NCBI GenBank assembly: GCA_003265685.1
Contig: KZ836106.1
Span: 62,001 to 126,000, forward strand
Source of the DNA: Piscinibacter caeni
GTDB taxonomy: Bacteria > Pseudomonadota > Gammaproteobacteria > Burkholderiales > Burkholderiaceae_C
Length of the DNA stretch: 64,000 nt
Reading direction: 5' to 3'
Shown here: positions 11,640 to 20,939 of the stretch, one piece after another
Layout: each line of letters starts with the position of its first letter
Numbering within the stretch: the stretch's first letter is position 1
Made by a program: the position numbers and the translations under genes
Notes under the pieces: model-generated
Database searches by the model: none
What the model saw: only the letters and a program-made list of their open reading frames with translations
Told to the model about the DNA's origin: nothing

Positions 11640-13359
11640 CTGTGACGTGCTGGTGATCGGCTCCGGCGCCGGCGGCCTCTCGACCGCGGTGACCGCGGGC
11701 CGGCACGGCCTGGACGTGCTGGTGGTCGAGAAGGAGCCGGTGTTTGGCGGCACGACCGCGTTCTCCGGCGGCGTGCTCTGGATCCCCGGCAACAGCGCCT
11801 GCCCGGCGGCGAAGAGCGACACCCGAGCCGCGGCGCGCGAGTACCTGCAGCGCGAGACCGGTGCCTTCTTCGATGCACCGGCGGTGGATGCCTTCCTCGA
11901 GTTCGCGCCGCAGGCGGTGGCCTGGTTCGAGCGCGAGACGCAGGTCAGGTTCGTGCCGACGCTGTACCCGGACTACCACCCGACGGTGCGCGGCGGCGTC
12001 GACGTCGGCCGCTCGATCCTCGCCGCGCCCTACGACATCCGCGGCCTCGGCGAAGACATGGCCCGGCTGCGGCCCCCGCTCGCGACGATCACCTTCGTCG
12101 GCATGATGTTCAACTCGTCGAACGCCGACCTGAAGCACTTCTTCCGCGCGACCAAGTCCTTGAACTCGGCGGTCTACGTCGCCAAGCGCCTGGCCAAGCA
12201 CCTGGTCGAGATGCTGCGCTACGGCCGCGGCGTCAACGTCACCAGCGGCAATGCGCTGGCGGCGCGGCTGGCCGCCTCGGCGCGTGATGCCGGCGTACCG
12301 ATCTGGACCGGTACCCCGGCCAAGCGCCTGATCGTCGAGCGCGGCGTGGTGTGCGGCGCCGTGGTCGAGCGCGAGGGCGCCACCATCGAGCTGCGCGCCC
12401 GGCGCGGCGTGGTGCTGGCCTGCGGCGGCTTCCCGCACGATGCCGGGCGCATCGCGCAGGCGTACCCGCACCTGCGCAGCGGTGGCGAGCACCTCTCGCC
12501 GGTGCCCGCGGGCAACACGGGCGACGGCATCACGCTGGCCGAGCAGGCCGGCGCCCGGCTCGAGATCCGCTACCCATCCACCTCGGCCTGGATGCCGGTG
12601 TCGAAGGTGCCGTATGCCGACGGCACGCACGGAGTGTTCCCGCACCTGCTGGACCGCTACAAGCCCGGGATCATCGGCGTCACGCGCCGGGGGCAGCGCT
12701 TCTGCAACGAGTCGGAGTCGTACCACGATGTCGGCGCCGCGATGATCCGGGCCTGCGCCGGCGAGCCCGAGACGGCGATGTGGCTGGTGTGCGACCAGGT
12801 CGCGCTGGCCAAGTACGGGCTCGGCTTCGTGAAGCCGGCGCCGATGCCGATCGGCCGCTTCCTGAAGAACGGCTACCTGAAGCGCGGCGCAAGCCTGGCC
12901 GAACTGGCCCAGCAGTGCGGCATCGACGCCGCGGCGCTCGAGTGCACCGTGCGCGAGTACAACGAAGGCGCGGCGCGCGGCGAGGACACCCAGTTCGGCC
13001 GCGGCCGTACCAGCTTCAACCGCTACCTCGCCGACCCCGAGAACCGGCCGAATCCCTGCGTGGCGCCTCTCGCGAAAGGCCCGTTCTACGCCGTCAAGGT
13101 GCTGATGGGCGACCTGGGCACCTTCGACGGCCTGCGCACCGACGTGCTGGGGCGCGTGCTTGCCCCGCACGGCGCGCCGATCGACGGCCTGTACGCCGTC
13201 GGCAACGACCGCGCCAGCCTGATGGGCGGCAACTACCCCGGCGCAGGCATCACGCTCGGGCCGAACCTGACGTTCGGCTACGTGACCGGGCTGCACCTGG
13301 CCGGCGCCGAAGCGGTTCGGCACCTGGACCGGCCCGAAACGGCGACGCTGGCGGCCTGA
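11626..13359 (+). CDS. FAD-dependent dehydrogenase, 3-ketosteroid-delta1-dehydrogenase/fumarate reductase-like
   Basis: 577 residues. The N-terminal dinucleotide fold has VLVIGSGAGGLSTA (about 8-21) and EKEPVFGGTTAFSGG. The C-terminal FAD motif is YAVGNDRASLMGGNYPGAGITLGP. This pattern is shared by 3-oxosteroid 1-dehydrogenases and flavocytochrome-c-like reductases. It is one of three paralogues in the window (others at 19092 and 26868). Such enzymes insert or remove a C=C bond next to a carbonyl. It is translationally coupled to the upstream SDR. No signal peptide or heme motif is visible, so it is cytoplasmic. A steroid substrate is not established. Confidence 0.87.
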   Translation: MRRHDCDVLVIGSGAGGLSTAVTAGRHGLDVLVVEKEPVFGGTTAFSGGVLWIPGNSACPAAKSDTRAAAREYLQRETGAFFDAPAVDAFLEFAPQAVAWFERETQVRFVPTLYPDYHPTVRGGVDVGRSILAAPYDIRGLGEDMARLRPPLATITFVGMMFNSSNADLKHFFRATKSLNSAVYVAKRLAKHLVEMLRYGRGVNVTSGNALAARLAASARDAGVPIWTGTPAKRLIVERGVVCGAVVEREGATIELRARRGVVLACGGFPHDAGRIAQAYPHLRSGGEHLSPVPAGNTGDGITLAEQAGARLEIRYPSTSAWMPVSKVPYADGTHGVFPHLLDRYKPGIIGVTRRGQRFCNESESYHDVGAAMIRACAGEPETAMWLVCDQVALAKYGLGFVKPAPMPIGRFLKNGYLKRGASLAELAQQCGIDAAALECTVREYNEGAARGEDTQFGRGRTSFNRYLADPENRPNPCVAPLAKGPFYAVKVLMGDLGTFDGLRTDVLGRVLAPHGAPIDGLYAVGNDRASLMGGNYPGAGITLGPNLTFGYVTGLHLAGAEAVRHLDRPETATLAA

Positions 13360-13405
13360 TCGGCCGATCGCACGAGCAGCGACACGCATCGATCCGCCAA
13401 TAAAG

Positions 13406-13438
13406 TGGAATCTAATTCCAGTATGGATGTATATTCCG
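13406..13438. promoter_or_regulatory. Tandem IclR-type operators before the NIPSNAP-SDR-Liv operon
   Basis: A perfect palindrome TGGAATCTAATTCCA (13406-13420) is followed, 18 bases start to start, by a degenerate copy TGGATGTATATTCCG (13424-13438) that matches the 12 arm positions at nine. The sites cover a plausible -10 TATATT (13430-13435), suggesting repression. The same motif pair with the same spacing is at 30502-30534. IclR-family regulators are known to bind TGGAA-type palindromes, and one is encoded at 28631-29425. Confidence 0.7.
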
Positions 13439-13451
13439 AAGTGAGGTGTTC

Positions 13452-13799
13452 ATGACCCGCTCCCCGGCCCCCCTGCCGCTTGTCGACCACCGGATCTACA
13501 CGATCCGCCTGCGCAAGATGGGCGAATTCATCGAGGTGTTCGACCGCCTCGCGATGCCCATCCTGCTGGAGACGCTCGGCACGCCCGTCGGCTTCTGGAC
13601 CAGCCAGGTCGGCCCGCTGAACCAGTTCGTGCACTGCTGGGCCTACGGGAGCCTGGCCGACTACGAGCGCCGCTGCGAGGCGCGCGACCGGCATCCCGGT
13701 TTCCCCGCCTACCTGGCCGCGAGCGAACACCTGATCGCCGCGCAGGAGACACGCCTGATCCGGCGCGTCGAGATGAAGAGCCTGGGAGGCCGGCTGTGA
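13452..13799 (+). CDS. NIPSNAP-family protein
   Basis: 115 residues with a single NIPSNAP (dimeric alpha/beta-barrel) domain: DHRIYTIRLRKMGEFIEVFD at the start, and FVHCWAYGSLADYERR in the middle. Bacterial NIPSNAP proteins often sit in catabolic operons, but their reaction is mostly unknown. GAGG five bases before ATG 13452 favours this start over the GTG at 13446. It is the first gene behind the IclR-type operators, and its stop overlaps the next gene's GTG. A two-domain relative is at 31362. Confidence 0.85.
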   Translation: MTRSPAPLPLVDHRIYTIRLRKMGEFIEVFDRLAMPILLETLGTPVGFWTSQVGPLNQFVHCWAYGSLADYERRCEARDRHPGFPAYLAASEHLIAAQETRLIRRVEMKSLGGRL

Positions 13800-14587
13800 G
13801 CCGTGTTGTCGTGGTGACCGGCGCGGCCGATGGCATCGGCTGGGCCACCGCGCAGCGTTTCGCCCGCGATGCCGGTACCCGCGTCGTGCTCGCCGATCTG
13901 CGCGAACCGCAGGCGCGCGAACGCGCCGCTCAACTCGGCGCCGGCCACCTCGGCCTGGCCTGCGACGTGTCGCGCGAGGACAGCGTGATGGCGCTGGTGC
14001 GCGACGTGCTCGAGCGCTGCGGCCGCATCGACGTGCTGGTCAACAACGCCGGCATCGGCGATCAGTCCTGCGCCACGCTGGCGCAAGGCGTCGATGGGTT
14101 CGACCGCGTGCTCGGCGTGCACCTGCGCGGCAGCTTCCTGATGAGCCGCGAATGTGCCCGCACGATGCTCGAGCAGGGCGGCGGCGCGATCGTCAACATC
14201 GCCTCGATCGCCGCCTCGCACGGCATCCCCGGGCGCAACGCCTACGGCGCGGCCAAGGCCGGTATCGCCGCGATGACGCGCTCGATGGCCTGCGAGTGGG
14301 CGGCGCGCGGCGTGCGCGTCAACGCGGTCGCCCCGGGTTACGTGCGCACCGCGCTGGTCGAGAAGCTCGAGCGCGAAGGTGCGTTGAACGTGCAGGCGAT
14401 CCACGCGCGCACGCCGATGGCGCGCATGGGCTCGCCCGACGAGATCGCCGAGGTTGTCGCCTTCCTGGCCTCGCCGGCAGCCTCGTTCGTCACCGGAGCG
14501 GTGTTCGCGGTGGACGGCGGCTGGATCGCCTTCGGCGCCGCCATCCCCGCCGTTGCGCCGATCGTTGCCACAAGGGAGCCCGCATGA
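13796..14587 (+). CDS. Short-chain dehydrogenase/reductase (SDR)
   Basis: 263 residues. Classical SDR motifs are present: VTGAADGIGWA near residue 8, NNAG near 83, Ser in NIASIAA, and YGAAK near 150. The GTG start (13796) overlaps the NIPSNAP stop and has GGGAGG seven bases upstream. The end overlaps the permease start by four bases. It is probably an NAD(P)-dependent alcohol dehydrogenase acting on the imported compound. The C-terminal 20 residues after the usual DGGW end are an unusual hydrophobic extension. Confidence 0.88.
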   Translation: MSRVVVVTGAADGIGWATAQRFARDAGTRVVLADLREPQARERAAQLGAGHLGLACDVSREDSVMALVRDVLERCGRIDVLVNNAGIGDQSCATLAQGVDGFDRVLGVHLRGSFLMSRECARTMLEQGGGAIVNIASIAASHGIPGRNAYGAAKAGIAAMTRSMACEWAARGVRVNAVAPGYVRTALVEKLEREGALNVQAIHARTPMARMGSPDEIAEVVAFLASPAASFVTGAVFAVDGGWIAFGAAIPAVAPIVATREPA

Positions 14588-15432
14588 CCATCCATCTCTT
14601 CAACGGTCTGGTCTATGGCGCGCTGCTGATCGTGATGTGCTCCGGCCTGGCGCTCATCTACGGCCTGCGCCGCGTCGTCAACTTCGCGCACGGCTCGCTC
14701 TACATGCTGGGCGCCTACCTCGGCTACTCGATCGCGCTGCAAAGCAACTTCTGGGTCGCGCTGCTCGCCGCGCCGGCGCTGATGGCGCTGCTGGGCGTCG
14801 CGATCGACCGCTGGGGCTTCCGCCTGCTGCAGGACCGCGACCCGCTGGTCGTGGTGCTGGTCACCTTCGGCGGCCTGCTGGTCATCGAGGACCTGGTGCA
14901 GTCGGTCTGGGGCAAGAGCAACCTGTCGGTGGCGACGCCGGCGGAACTCGCCTTCTCGGTCGAGTTTCTCGGCGCCTCGCTGCCGGCCTACCGCATCGGC
15001 GTGATCGTCGTCGGCGCGGCGGTCGCGCTCGGGCTGACATTGTGGCTGCGCCACTCGAAGGTCGGCCTGTTCGTGCGCGCCGCCTCGACCGACCCGACCA
15101 CGACCGCGATGCAGGGAGTCAACACCGATGCCCTGTCGGCGATGGTGGTCGGCCTGGGCACGGCACTGGCCGGTCTGGCGGGCGTGGTGGCCGCACCGTT
15201 TCTCTCGCTGTCACCGTCGATGAGCAGCGACGTGATCATCGATTCCTTCGTCGTGGTCGTGATCGGCGGGCTCGGCAGCCTGGCCGGCGCCTTCGCGGCC
15301 GCGCTGCTGCTCGGCCTGGTGCAGGCACTCGGCGCGGTGTGGCTGCCCGACACCTCGGTGCTGCTGCCCTTCCTGATCATGGCGGCGGTGCTGCTGTTCA
15401 AACCCGCCGGCCTGGCCGGCAGCCGCACCTGA
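14584..15432 (+). CDS. Branched-chain-type ABC transporter permease (LivH family)
   Basis: 282 residues with about eight hydrophobic segments. It has the LivH signature regions LALIYGLRRVVNFAHGSLYMLGAY near the N-terminus and GLGSLAGAFAAALLLGL near the C-terminus. HAAT-family permeases of this type also carry aromatic and dicarboxylic acids, so the substrate need not be an amino acid. It overlaps the SDR stop (ATGA) and is followed by the LivM partner. Confidence 0.93.
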   Translation: MTIHLFNGLVYGALLIVMCSGLALIYGLRRVVNFAHGSLYMLGAYLGYSIALQSNFWVALLAAPALMALLGVAIDRWGFRLLQDRDPLVVVLVTFGGLLVIEDLVQSVWGKSNLSVATPAELAFSVEFLGASLPAYRIGVIVVGAAVALGLTLWLRHSKVGLFVRAASTDPTTTAMQGVNTDALSAMVVGLGTALAGLAGVVAAPFLSLSPSMSSDVIIDSFVVVVIGGLGSLAGAFAAALLLGLVQALGAVWLPDTSVLLPFLIMAAVLLFKPAGLAGSRT

Positions 15433-15447
15433 ACGGGGAGCGCGACG

Positions 15448-16452
15448 ATGCACACCTTCCGCAAGCTCTCGCTGTCCGCCGGGGCGATCGCGCTCGGTGC
15501 CGCGGCCGCCACGGCCATCGGCTCCGCCGCGCTGCTGTCGCTGCTGACGCAGGCCACCATCTACGCCGTGTTCGCGCTCGGCCTCGGGCTGCTGCTGCGC
15601 CAGAACGGCATGGTGTCCTTCGGCCATGCGCTGTACTTCGGCGCGGCCGGCTACATCGTGTCCATCCTGATCACCACGGGCCTCGTCAGTGCCGAGCTGG
15701 CGATCCTCGCGGCCCTCGCCGGTCTGACGCTCGGTGCCTTCCTGATCGGCCTGGTGATCGTGCGGGTGCCCGGCGTGGCCTTCAGCATGCTCACGCTCGC
15801 GGTCGGCCAGATGGCCTTCCTGAGCGCCTCGCGCTCGCGCGGCCTGACCGGCGGCGCCGACGGCATGACGATCGACTTCCCGACGACGCTCTTCGGGCTG
15901 AGCACCGCGGCGCTGCTCAAACCCGCCAGCCTGCTGATGCTGAGCTGGACGGTGCTGGTGCTCGCGCTGCTCGGCGTGTCGCTGCTGCTGGCCACGCGCT
16001 TCGGTGCCGTCACCGAGGCGGTGCGTGACAACGAGGAGCGGGCCCGTTTCATCGGCTTGCGCACCTTGCTGCCGCGTGCCGCGCTGTACGCGCTGTCGGC
16101 CGGCATCACCGCGCTGGCCGGCGTGCTCGCGGCGCTGAATACCGGCTTCGTGTCGCCCGAGAGCCTGCACTGGAGCCTCTCGGGCGTCGCCTTGATGATG
16201 GTCGTGGTCGGCGGCACGAAGAAGCTGTGGGGCCCGGCGCTCGGCGCGGCCGTGTACTTCTTCGCCAAGGACGTGCTTGGCGAACACTCGCAGCACTGGA
16301 TGGCGGTCTTCGGCATCGCCCTGATCGTCGTGATCGTGTTTGCGCCCGAAGGCCTGTCGGGCCTGCTCGGCCGGTTCTGGCTGCGCCGCCCGCGCCTGCC
16401 GCAGACGGCACCCACCACGCATGCCGCGCACGGCGAAGGGAGGACGGCATGA
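15448..16452 (+). CDS. Branched-chain-type ABC transporter permease (LivM family)
   Basis: 334 residues, about nine hydrophobic helices. LivM features are FGHALYFGAAGYI near residue 60, LTGGADGM near 130, and the EAVRDNEERARFIG coupling helix around 190-205, followed by AGVLAALNTGFVSPE. GGGGAG precedes the ATG by seven bases. The C-terminal tail is basic and Pro-rich. It overlaps the ATPase gene by four bases. Confidence 0.93.
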   Translation: MHTFRKLSLSAGAIALGAAAATAIGSAALLSLLTQATIYAVFALGLGLLLRQNGMVSFGHALYFGAAGYIVSILITTGLVSAELAILAALAGLTLGAFLIGLVIVRVPGVAFSMLTLAVGQMAFLSASRSRGLTGGADGMTIDFPTTLFGLSTAALLKPASLLMLSWTVLVLALLGVSLLLATRFGAVTEAVRDNEERARFIGLRTLLPRAALYALSAGITALAGVLAALNTGFVSPESLHWSLSGVALMMVVVGGTKKLWGPALGAAVYFFAKDVLGEHSQHWMAVFGIALIVVIVFAPEGLSGLLGRFWLRRPRLPQTAPTTHAAHGEGRTA

Positions 16453-17168
16453 CCGACCATGTGCTCGAGACCGAGGACGTCGCGATCCACTACGGCGGCG
16501 TCAAGGCGGTCGACGGGGTCGCGCTGACGCTGGCACGCGGCCAGATCCGCGGCCTGATCGGCCCGAACGGCGCCGGCAAGACCACCGTGATCAACGCCAT
16601 CACCGGGCGCTCGAAGCTGACGCGCGGCCGGGTGCGCCTGAACGGCGAGGACGTCTCCGCGCTCGGCGTCGTCGAGCGGCGCCAGCGCGGCCTGTCGCGC
16701 TCGTTCCAGCGCACCAGCATCTTCGGCCAGATGGGGGTGAGGAAGCAGGTCGAGCTGGCCTCCTATCAGAGTGGCGCCGAGAACCCGGGCGAGGATGCCG
16801 ACGAGGTGCTGCACGAGCTCGCGCTCGACCGCCTGGCCGCGGTGACCGCCGCCGACCTCGGCTACGGCGAGCAGCGGCGGCTCGACCTGGCGCTCGCGCT
16901 GGTCGGCCGCCCCAGCGTGCTGCTGCTCGACGAGCCGATGGCCGGGCTCTCGGTGCAGGAGTCGAACGAGCTCGCGCGGCACCTGCAGGCGCTGACCACG
17001 CGCCGCCAGGTCTCGGTGCTGCTGGTGGAGCACGACATGGACGTGGTGTTCGGCATCTCGGACGCCATCACCTGCTTCGAGCTGGGACGCGTGATCGCGT
17101 CCGGCTCGCCCGCCGAGGTGCGCGCGAACCCGCGCGTGCGCGAGGCCTATCTCGGGAGCGCCGCATGA
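16449..17168 (+). CDS. Branched-chain-type ABC transporter ATP-binding protein (LivG family)
   Basis: 239 residues. Walker A GPNGAGKTT near residue 38 and Walker B LLLDEPMAGL near 160 are intact. The ABC signature is degenerate, GYGEQRRLDLA instead of the usual LSGGQ/LSYGEQ, but the GEQRR core is normal for LivG. The domain drives import through the LivHM pair. It overlaps both neighbours by four bases. Confidence 0.92.
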   Translation: MTDHVLETEDVAIHYGGVKAVDGVALTLARGQIRGLIGPNGAGKTTVINAITGRSKLTRGRVRLNGEDVSALGVVERRQRGLSRSFQRTSIFGQMGVRKQVELASYQSGAENPGEDADEVLHELALDRLAAVTAADLGYGEQRRLDLALALVGRPSVLLLDEPMAGLSVQESNELARHLQALTTRRQVSVLLVEHDMDVVFGISDAITCFELGRVIASGSPAEVRANPRVREAYLGSAA

Positions 17169-17863
17169 AGACCCTGCTTGCACTCGAGGGCGTGAACGCC
17201 TTCTACGGTGCCGCGCACATCCTGCACGGCCTCTCGCTGCACGTGTCCGAAGGCGAGAAGGTCGCGCTGATCGGCCGCAACGGCGTCGGCAAGACCACGG
17301 TGGTCAACACCATCCTCGGCCTCGCGTCACTGAAGGGCGGGCACGTGAAGATCGCCGACCGGCTGCTGCCGCGCCCGCGCAGCTACATGGCGGCGCAGCG
17401 CGGCGTGGCGGTGGTGCCGCAGGGCCGCTGCATCGTCGCCAACCTGACGGTCGAGGAGAACCTGCTGCTCGGCGCGGCCACCGGCCGCAAGGGCCACTGG
17501 ACCGTGCCGCGTGTCTACGAGCTGTTCCCGATCCTGCGCGAGCGTGCCCACACGCCCGGCACCGCGCTCTCGGGCGGCCAGCAGCAGATGCTCGCGGTTG
17601 GCCGCGCGCTGATGGCCAACCCGGCCCTGATCCTGCTCGACGAGCCGACCGAGGGCCTCGCGCCGATCATCGTCGACCAGCTCGGCGTGATCTTCAACCA
17701 GGTGGCCGCGCAGGGCACGGCGCTGCTGCTGATCGAACAGAACATGACGCTCGTGGCCCGCGTGGCCGAGCGTTATTGCGCGATGGCCAAGGGGGCCGTC
17801 GTTGCCGAAGGCCGGGTCGACGACACCGGCCTCGATGGACTGCACCGCCACGTGATGGTGTGA
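17165..17863 (+). CDS. Branched-chain-type ABC transporter ATP-binding protein (LivF family)
   Basis: 232 residues. Walker A GRNGVGKTT near residue 38, the LivF-typical VVPQGRCIVANLTVEENLLLGA around 80-105, signature LSGGQQQMLAVGRALM, and Walker B LILLDEPTEGLAP. It is the second ATPase of the Liv-type importer and overlaps LivG by four bases. Confidence 0.93.
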   Translation: MKTLLALEGVNAFYGAAHILHGLSLHVSEGEKVALIGRNGVGKTTVVNTILGLASLKGGHVKIADRLLPRPRSYMAAQRGVAVVPQGRCIVANLTVEENLLLGAATGRKGHWTVPRVYELFPILRERAHTPGTALSGGQQQMLAVGRALMANPALILLDEPTEGLAPIIVDQLGVIFNQVAAQGTALLLIEQNMTLVARVAERYCAMAKGAVVAEGRVDDTGLDGLHRHVMV

Positions 17864-17883
17864 ACCTTCCCCAGGAGACAGAC

Positions 17884-19086
17884 ATGACCCCGTTCGACTT
17901 CACGCGCCGCGCGCTAGCCGCCGCGGCACTCGTTTCGGCGCTGCCGCTGGCCGCGCTCGCCCAGGCCAGGGACCCGGTCCGCATCGGCCTGGTCAGCTCC
18001 AAGTCCGGCGTCTTTGCGCAGCAGGGCGAGGAGGTGATCCGCGCGGTGCAGTTCGCGGTGGAGGAGGCCAACGCCCGCGGCGGCGTCGACGGCCGCAAGG
18101 TCGAGGTGCAGGTGGCCGACGACGAAGGCACGCCCGACGCCGGCCGCAAGGCGGCCGAGAAGCTGGCGCGCGACGGCTTCAACCTGCTGATCGGCGCGAT
18201 CCCGTCGTCGATCTCGCTGGCGCTCGGTCCCAACCTCGAGCGCTGGGACGCGGCCTACTTCGTCGTCGCGAGCAAGAGCGACAAGATCACCGGCGACTCG
18301 TGCAAGCCGCGCATGTTCCGCACCAACCACAGCGACGCGATGGACATCGCGATGATCGGCGAGTGGGCCAAGGGCTTCAAGGAGAAGAGCTACGCCACGC
18401 TGGCAGCCGACTACGTCTGGGGCCGCGATTCGGCGGAGAGCTTCGCCCGCGCCGTCAAGGCGCAGGGCAAGGAAGTCAAGCTGCAGCTCTACCCCGCGAT
18501 GGGCACCAAGGACTTCTCGCCCTTCATCGCGCAGCTGAAGGAGGCCAATGTCGAGGCGGTGTGGGTGGCCGAGACCGGCCGGGACGCGATCGCCTTCGTC
18601 AAGCAGGCGCAGGAGTTCGGCCTGCTGCCGAAGGTCAAGATCATCGGCCACTCGCTGCTGCAGAACTTCATGATCGAGGCCACCGGCAAGTCGCTCGACG
18701 GCACCCCCGGCAACCTCACCTACTCGCCGGATCTGGACAACCCGCGCAACAAGGCCTTCGTCGCCGCGTGGCGGGCGAAGTTCAACCGCCTGCCGACCGA
18801 CAACGAGGGCCTGGCCTACAACGGCACGCAGGTGATCTTCGACGGCGTCAGGCTCGCCAGGAGCAGCAAGCCGGGCGACGTCGCCAAGGCGCTGCCCGGC
18901 CAGACGCTGGACACGATCTACGGCAGCGCGCAGCTGCGCGCGGCGGACAACCAGCTCGTCATCCCGAACCTGGTCGGCCGCGCCAAGGTGGTGGACGGCG
19001 CGCTGCGCCCGGTGGTCGAGCAGCAGTTTCCGCCCGCGCTGATGCCGCCGGCCTCGCCGGCGTGCAAGCTGGCCGCGGCGGGCTGA
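17884..19086 (+). CDS. ABC transporter substrate-binding protein (LivJ/K-type fold)
   Basis: 400 residues. An N-terminal signal peptide ends near AALAQA (about residues 22-28). The mature part is a type-I periplasmic-binding fold starting DPVRIGLVSSKSGVFAQQGEE and containing VADDEGTPDAGRKAAEKL and the second-lobe strand TLAADYVWGRDSAESFARAVK. It captures the ligand for the LivHMGF-like importer. CAGGAGA precedes the ATG. The ligand cannot be read from the sequence. Catabolic neighbours suggest a carboxylated alicyclic or aromatic compound. Confidence 0.93.
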   Translation: MTPFDFTRRALAAAALVSALPLAALAQARDPVRIGLVSSKSGVFAQQGEEVIRAVQFAVEEANARGGVDGRKVEVQVADDEGTPDAGRKAAEKLARDGFNLLIGAIPSSISLALGPNLERWDAAYFVVASKSDKITGDSCKPRMFRTNHSDAMDIAMIGEWAKGFKEKSYATLAADYVWGRDSAESFARAVKAQGKEVKLQLYPAMGTKDFSPFIAQLKEANVEAVWVAETGRDAIAFVKQAQEFGLLPKVKIIGHSLLQNFMIEATGKSLDGTPGNLTYSPDLDNPRNKAFVAAWRAKFNRLPTDNEGLAYNGTQVIFDGVRLARSSKPGDVAKALPGQTLDTIYGSAQLRAADNQLVIPNLVGRAKVVDGALRPVVEQQFPPALMPPASPACKLAAAG

Positions 19087-19091
19087 GGGGC

Positions 19092-20939
19092 ATGACGATG
19101 GACATGCCGGCCAAGCTGGCGTCGCTGGCGGATGGCGCCGAAGTCGATGTCGTCGTGCTCGGGGCCGGCGGGGCCGGCCTGTCGGCGGCGGTCTACGCGG
19201 CCATCGCGGGCGCGCGTGTGGTGCTGGTCGAATCGACCGAATACGTCGGCGGCACGACCGCCTGGTCGGCCGGTACGACCTGGGTGCCGGGCACCGCGCT
19301 CGGCGCGACCGTCAACCCGCAGGACACGCTGGCTGCGGCAGAGCGCTTTCTCGATGCGGCCGTCGGCGCGCGCTCGGATCCGGCGCTGCGTGCGGCACTG
19401 CTGAAGAACGGACCGAAGGCCGTCGAGGTGATGCAGGCGAACTCGCAGCTGCGCTACCGCGCGCGGCCCTTCCACCCGGACTACCTCTCCGAGCTCGAAG
19501 GCTCGACCACCTGCGGCCGGGCGCTCGAGCCGCTGCCTTTCGACGGGCGGCTGCTCGGTGAGCAGCTCGCGCTGGTGCGCCCGCCGATCCCCGAGTTCAC
19601 GGTGCTCGGCGGCATGATGGTCGACCGCGACGACATCGGCCACCTGCTCAAGGCGTGGCGTTCGTGGACCTCGTTCGCCTACTCGGCGCGCATCGTCGCG
19701 CGCCACCTGCTGGACCGCCTGCGCCACGGCCGCGGCACCCGCCTGCTGATGGGCAACGCGCTGGTCGGCCGGCTGCTGCTGAGCCTGAAGGAGCGTGGCG
19801 TGACGCTGCTGATGCAGACGCGCGCGACGCAGCTGCACCGCGATGCCGCCGGCGTCTCGCGCATCACCCTCCGGCAAGGCGACACGGTGCGCACGCTGAG
19901 CGTGCGCGGCGGCGTGGTGCTGGCCAGCGGCGGCTTCAACCGCCACCCGCAGCGCCGCGCGGCGCTGCTGCCCGGCATCGCCGGCGCCTGGTGCCCGGGG
20001 GCGCCCGGCCACACCGGCCAGGCGCACGATCTGGCCGAACAGGTCGGCGCCACGTACGGGGAGGGGGCGCTGAGCCCTTGTTTCTGGGCCCCGGTGTCCT
20101 TGCGCAAGCGCCCCGACGGCTCGACGGCGGTGTTCCCGCATTTCGTGTTCGACCGCGCCAAGCCGCACATGGTGACGGTCGACCAGCGCGGCGACCGCTT
20201 CCTCAACGAATCGACCTCGTACCACCTGTTCGGCATCGGCATGCAGCAGGCGAACGCGACGACCCCCAGCATCCCGGCCTGCCTGATCACCGATGCGCAG
20301 GGCATGCGCAAGTACGGTCTCGGCATGGTGCGACCCAGGGGCATGGGCCTGGCTGCCGCGCAGGCGGACGGCTACGTCACCAGCGCGGCAAGCCTCGACG
20401 AGCTGGCCCGCAAGCTCGGCCTGCCGCCCGAGCGGCTGAAGCGCTCAGTCGAACGCCTGAACGCCGCGGCGCAGACCGGCATCGACCCCGACTTCGGACG
20501 CGGCAGCACGCTCTACCAGCGTGCCAACGGCGATGCGGCTTGGCACGGCCCGAACCCGAGCCTCGGGCCGATCGCGCAGGCGCCGTTCCACGCCGTCAAG
20601 CTCTACCCGGGCGACATCGGCGCGGCCACGGGCTTGCGCACCGATGCCTCGGCGCGGGTGCTCGATGCGCAAGGCGCGGTGATCCCGGGCCTCTATGCGG
20701 TCGGCAACGACATGCACTCGGCGATGGGCGGCACCTACCCGGCGCCCGGCATCACGATCGGGCCGGGGCTGGTGTTTGCGTACCTGGCGGCCGGCCACGC
20801 GCTGGCCAGGGCGACCACGGGCGACGCCGGGGGGGAACTCACCGCACCGGCACAGCGGCGGGCGCCACGCGCCACGCCGGCGCACGCGAGCGGCGCGGCC
20901 ATGGCGGGATCTCGAAGCGGGGCAGTTCCTGCAGCTTGA
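19092..20939 (+). CDS. FAD-dependent dehydrogenase, KstD-like, with C-terminal extension
   Basis: 615 residues. FAD motif VVVLGAGGAGLSAAVYA near residue 18, STEYVGGTTAWSAGT near 50, and C-terminal YAVGNDMHSAMGGTYPAPGITIGPGL. It is the second of three paralogues and the last gene of the NIPSNAP-SDR-Liv operon, six bases after the binding protein. After the usual family end (AGHALAR) the frame runs on for about 40 Ala/Arg/Gly-rich residues and overlaps the convergent gene at 20839 by 101 bases. The extension may be real or may mark loss of an original stop. The likely role is desaturation of a ring ketone. Confidence 0.86.
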   Translation: MTMDMPAKLASLADGAEVDVVVLGAGGAGLSAAVYAAIAGARVVLVESTEYVGGTTAWSAGTTWVPGTALGATVNPQDTLAAAERFLDAAVGARSDPALRAALLKNGPKAVEVMQANSQLRYRARPFHPDYLSELEGSTTCGRALEPLPFDGRLLGEQLALVRPPIPEFTVLGGMMVDRDDIGHLLKAWRSWTSFAYSARIVARHLLDRLRHGRGTRLLMGNALVGRLLLSLKERGVTLLMQTRATQLHRDAAGVSRITLRQGDTVRTLSVRGGVVLASGGFNRHPQRRAALLPGIAGAWCPGAPGHTGQAHDLAEQVGATYGEGALSPCFWAPVSLRKRPDGSTAVFPHFVFDRAKPHMVTVDQRGDRFLNESTSYHLFGIGMQQANATTPSIPACLITDAQGMRKYGLGMVRPRGMGLAAAQADGYVTSAASLDELARKLGLPPERLKRSVERLNAAAQTGIDPDFGRGSTLYQRANGDAAWHGPNPSLGPIAQAPFHAVKLYPGDIGAATGLRTDASARVLDAQGAVIPGLYAVGNDMHSAMGGTYPAPGITIGPGLVFAYLAAGHALARATTGDAGGELTAPAQRRAPRATPAHASGAAMAGSRSGAVPAA

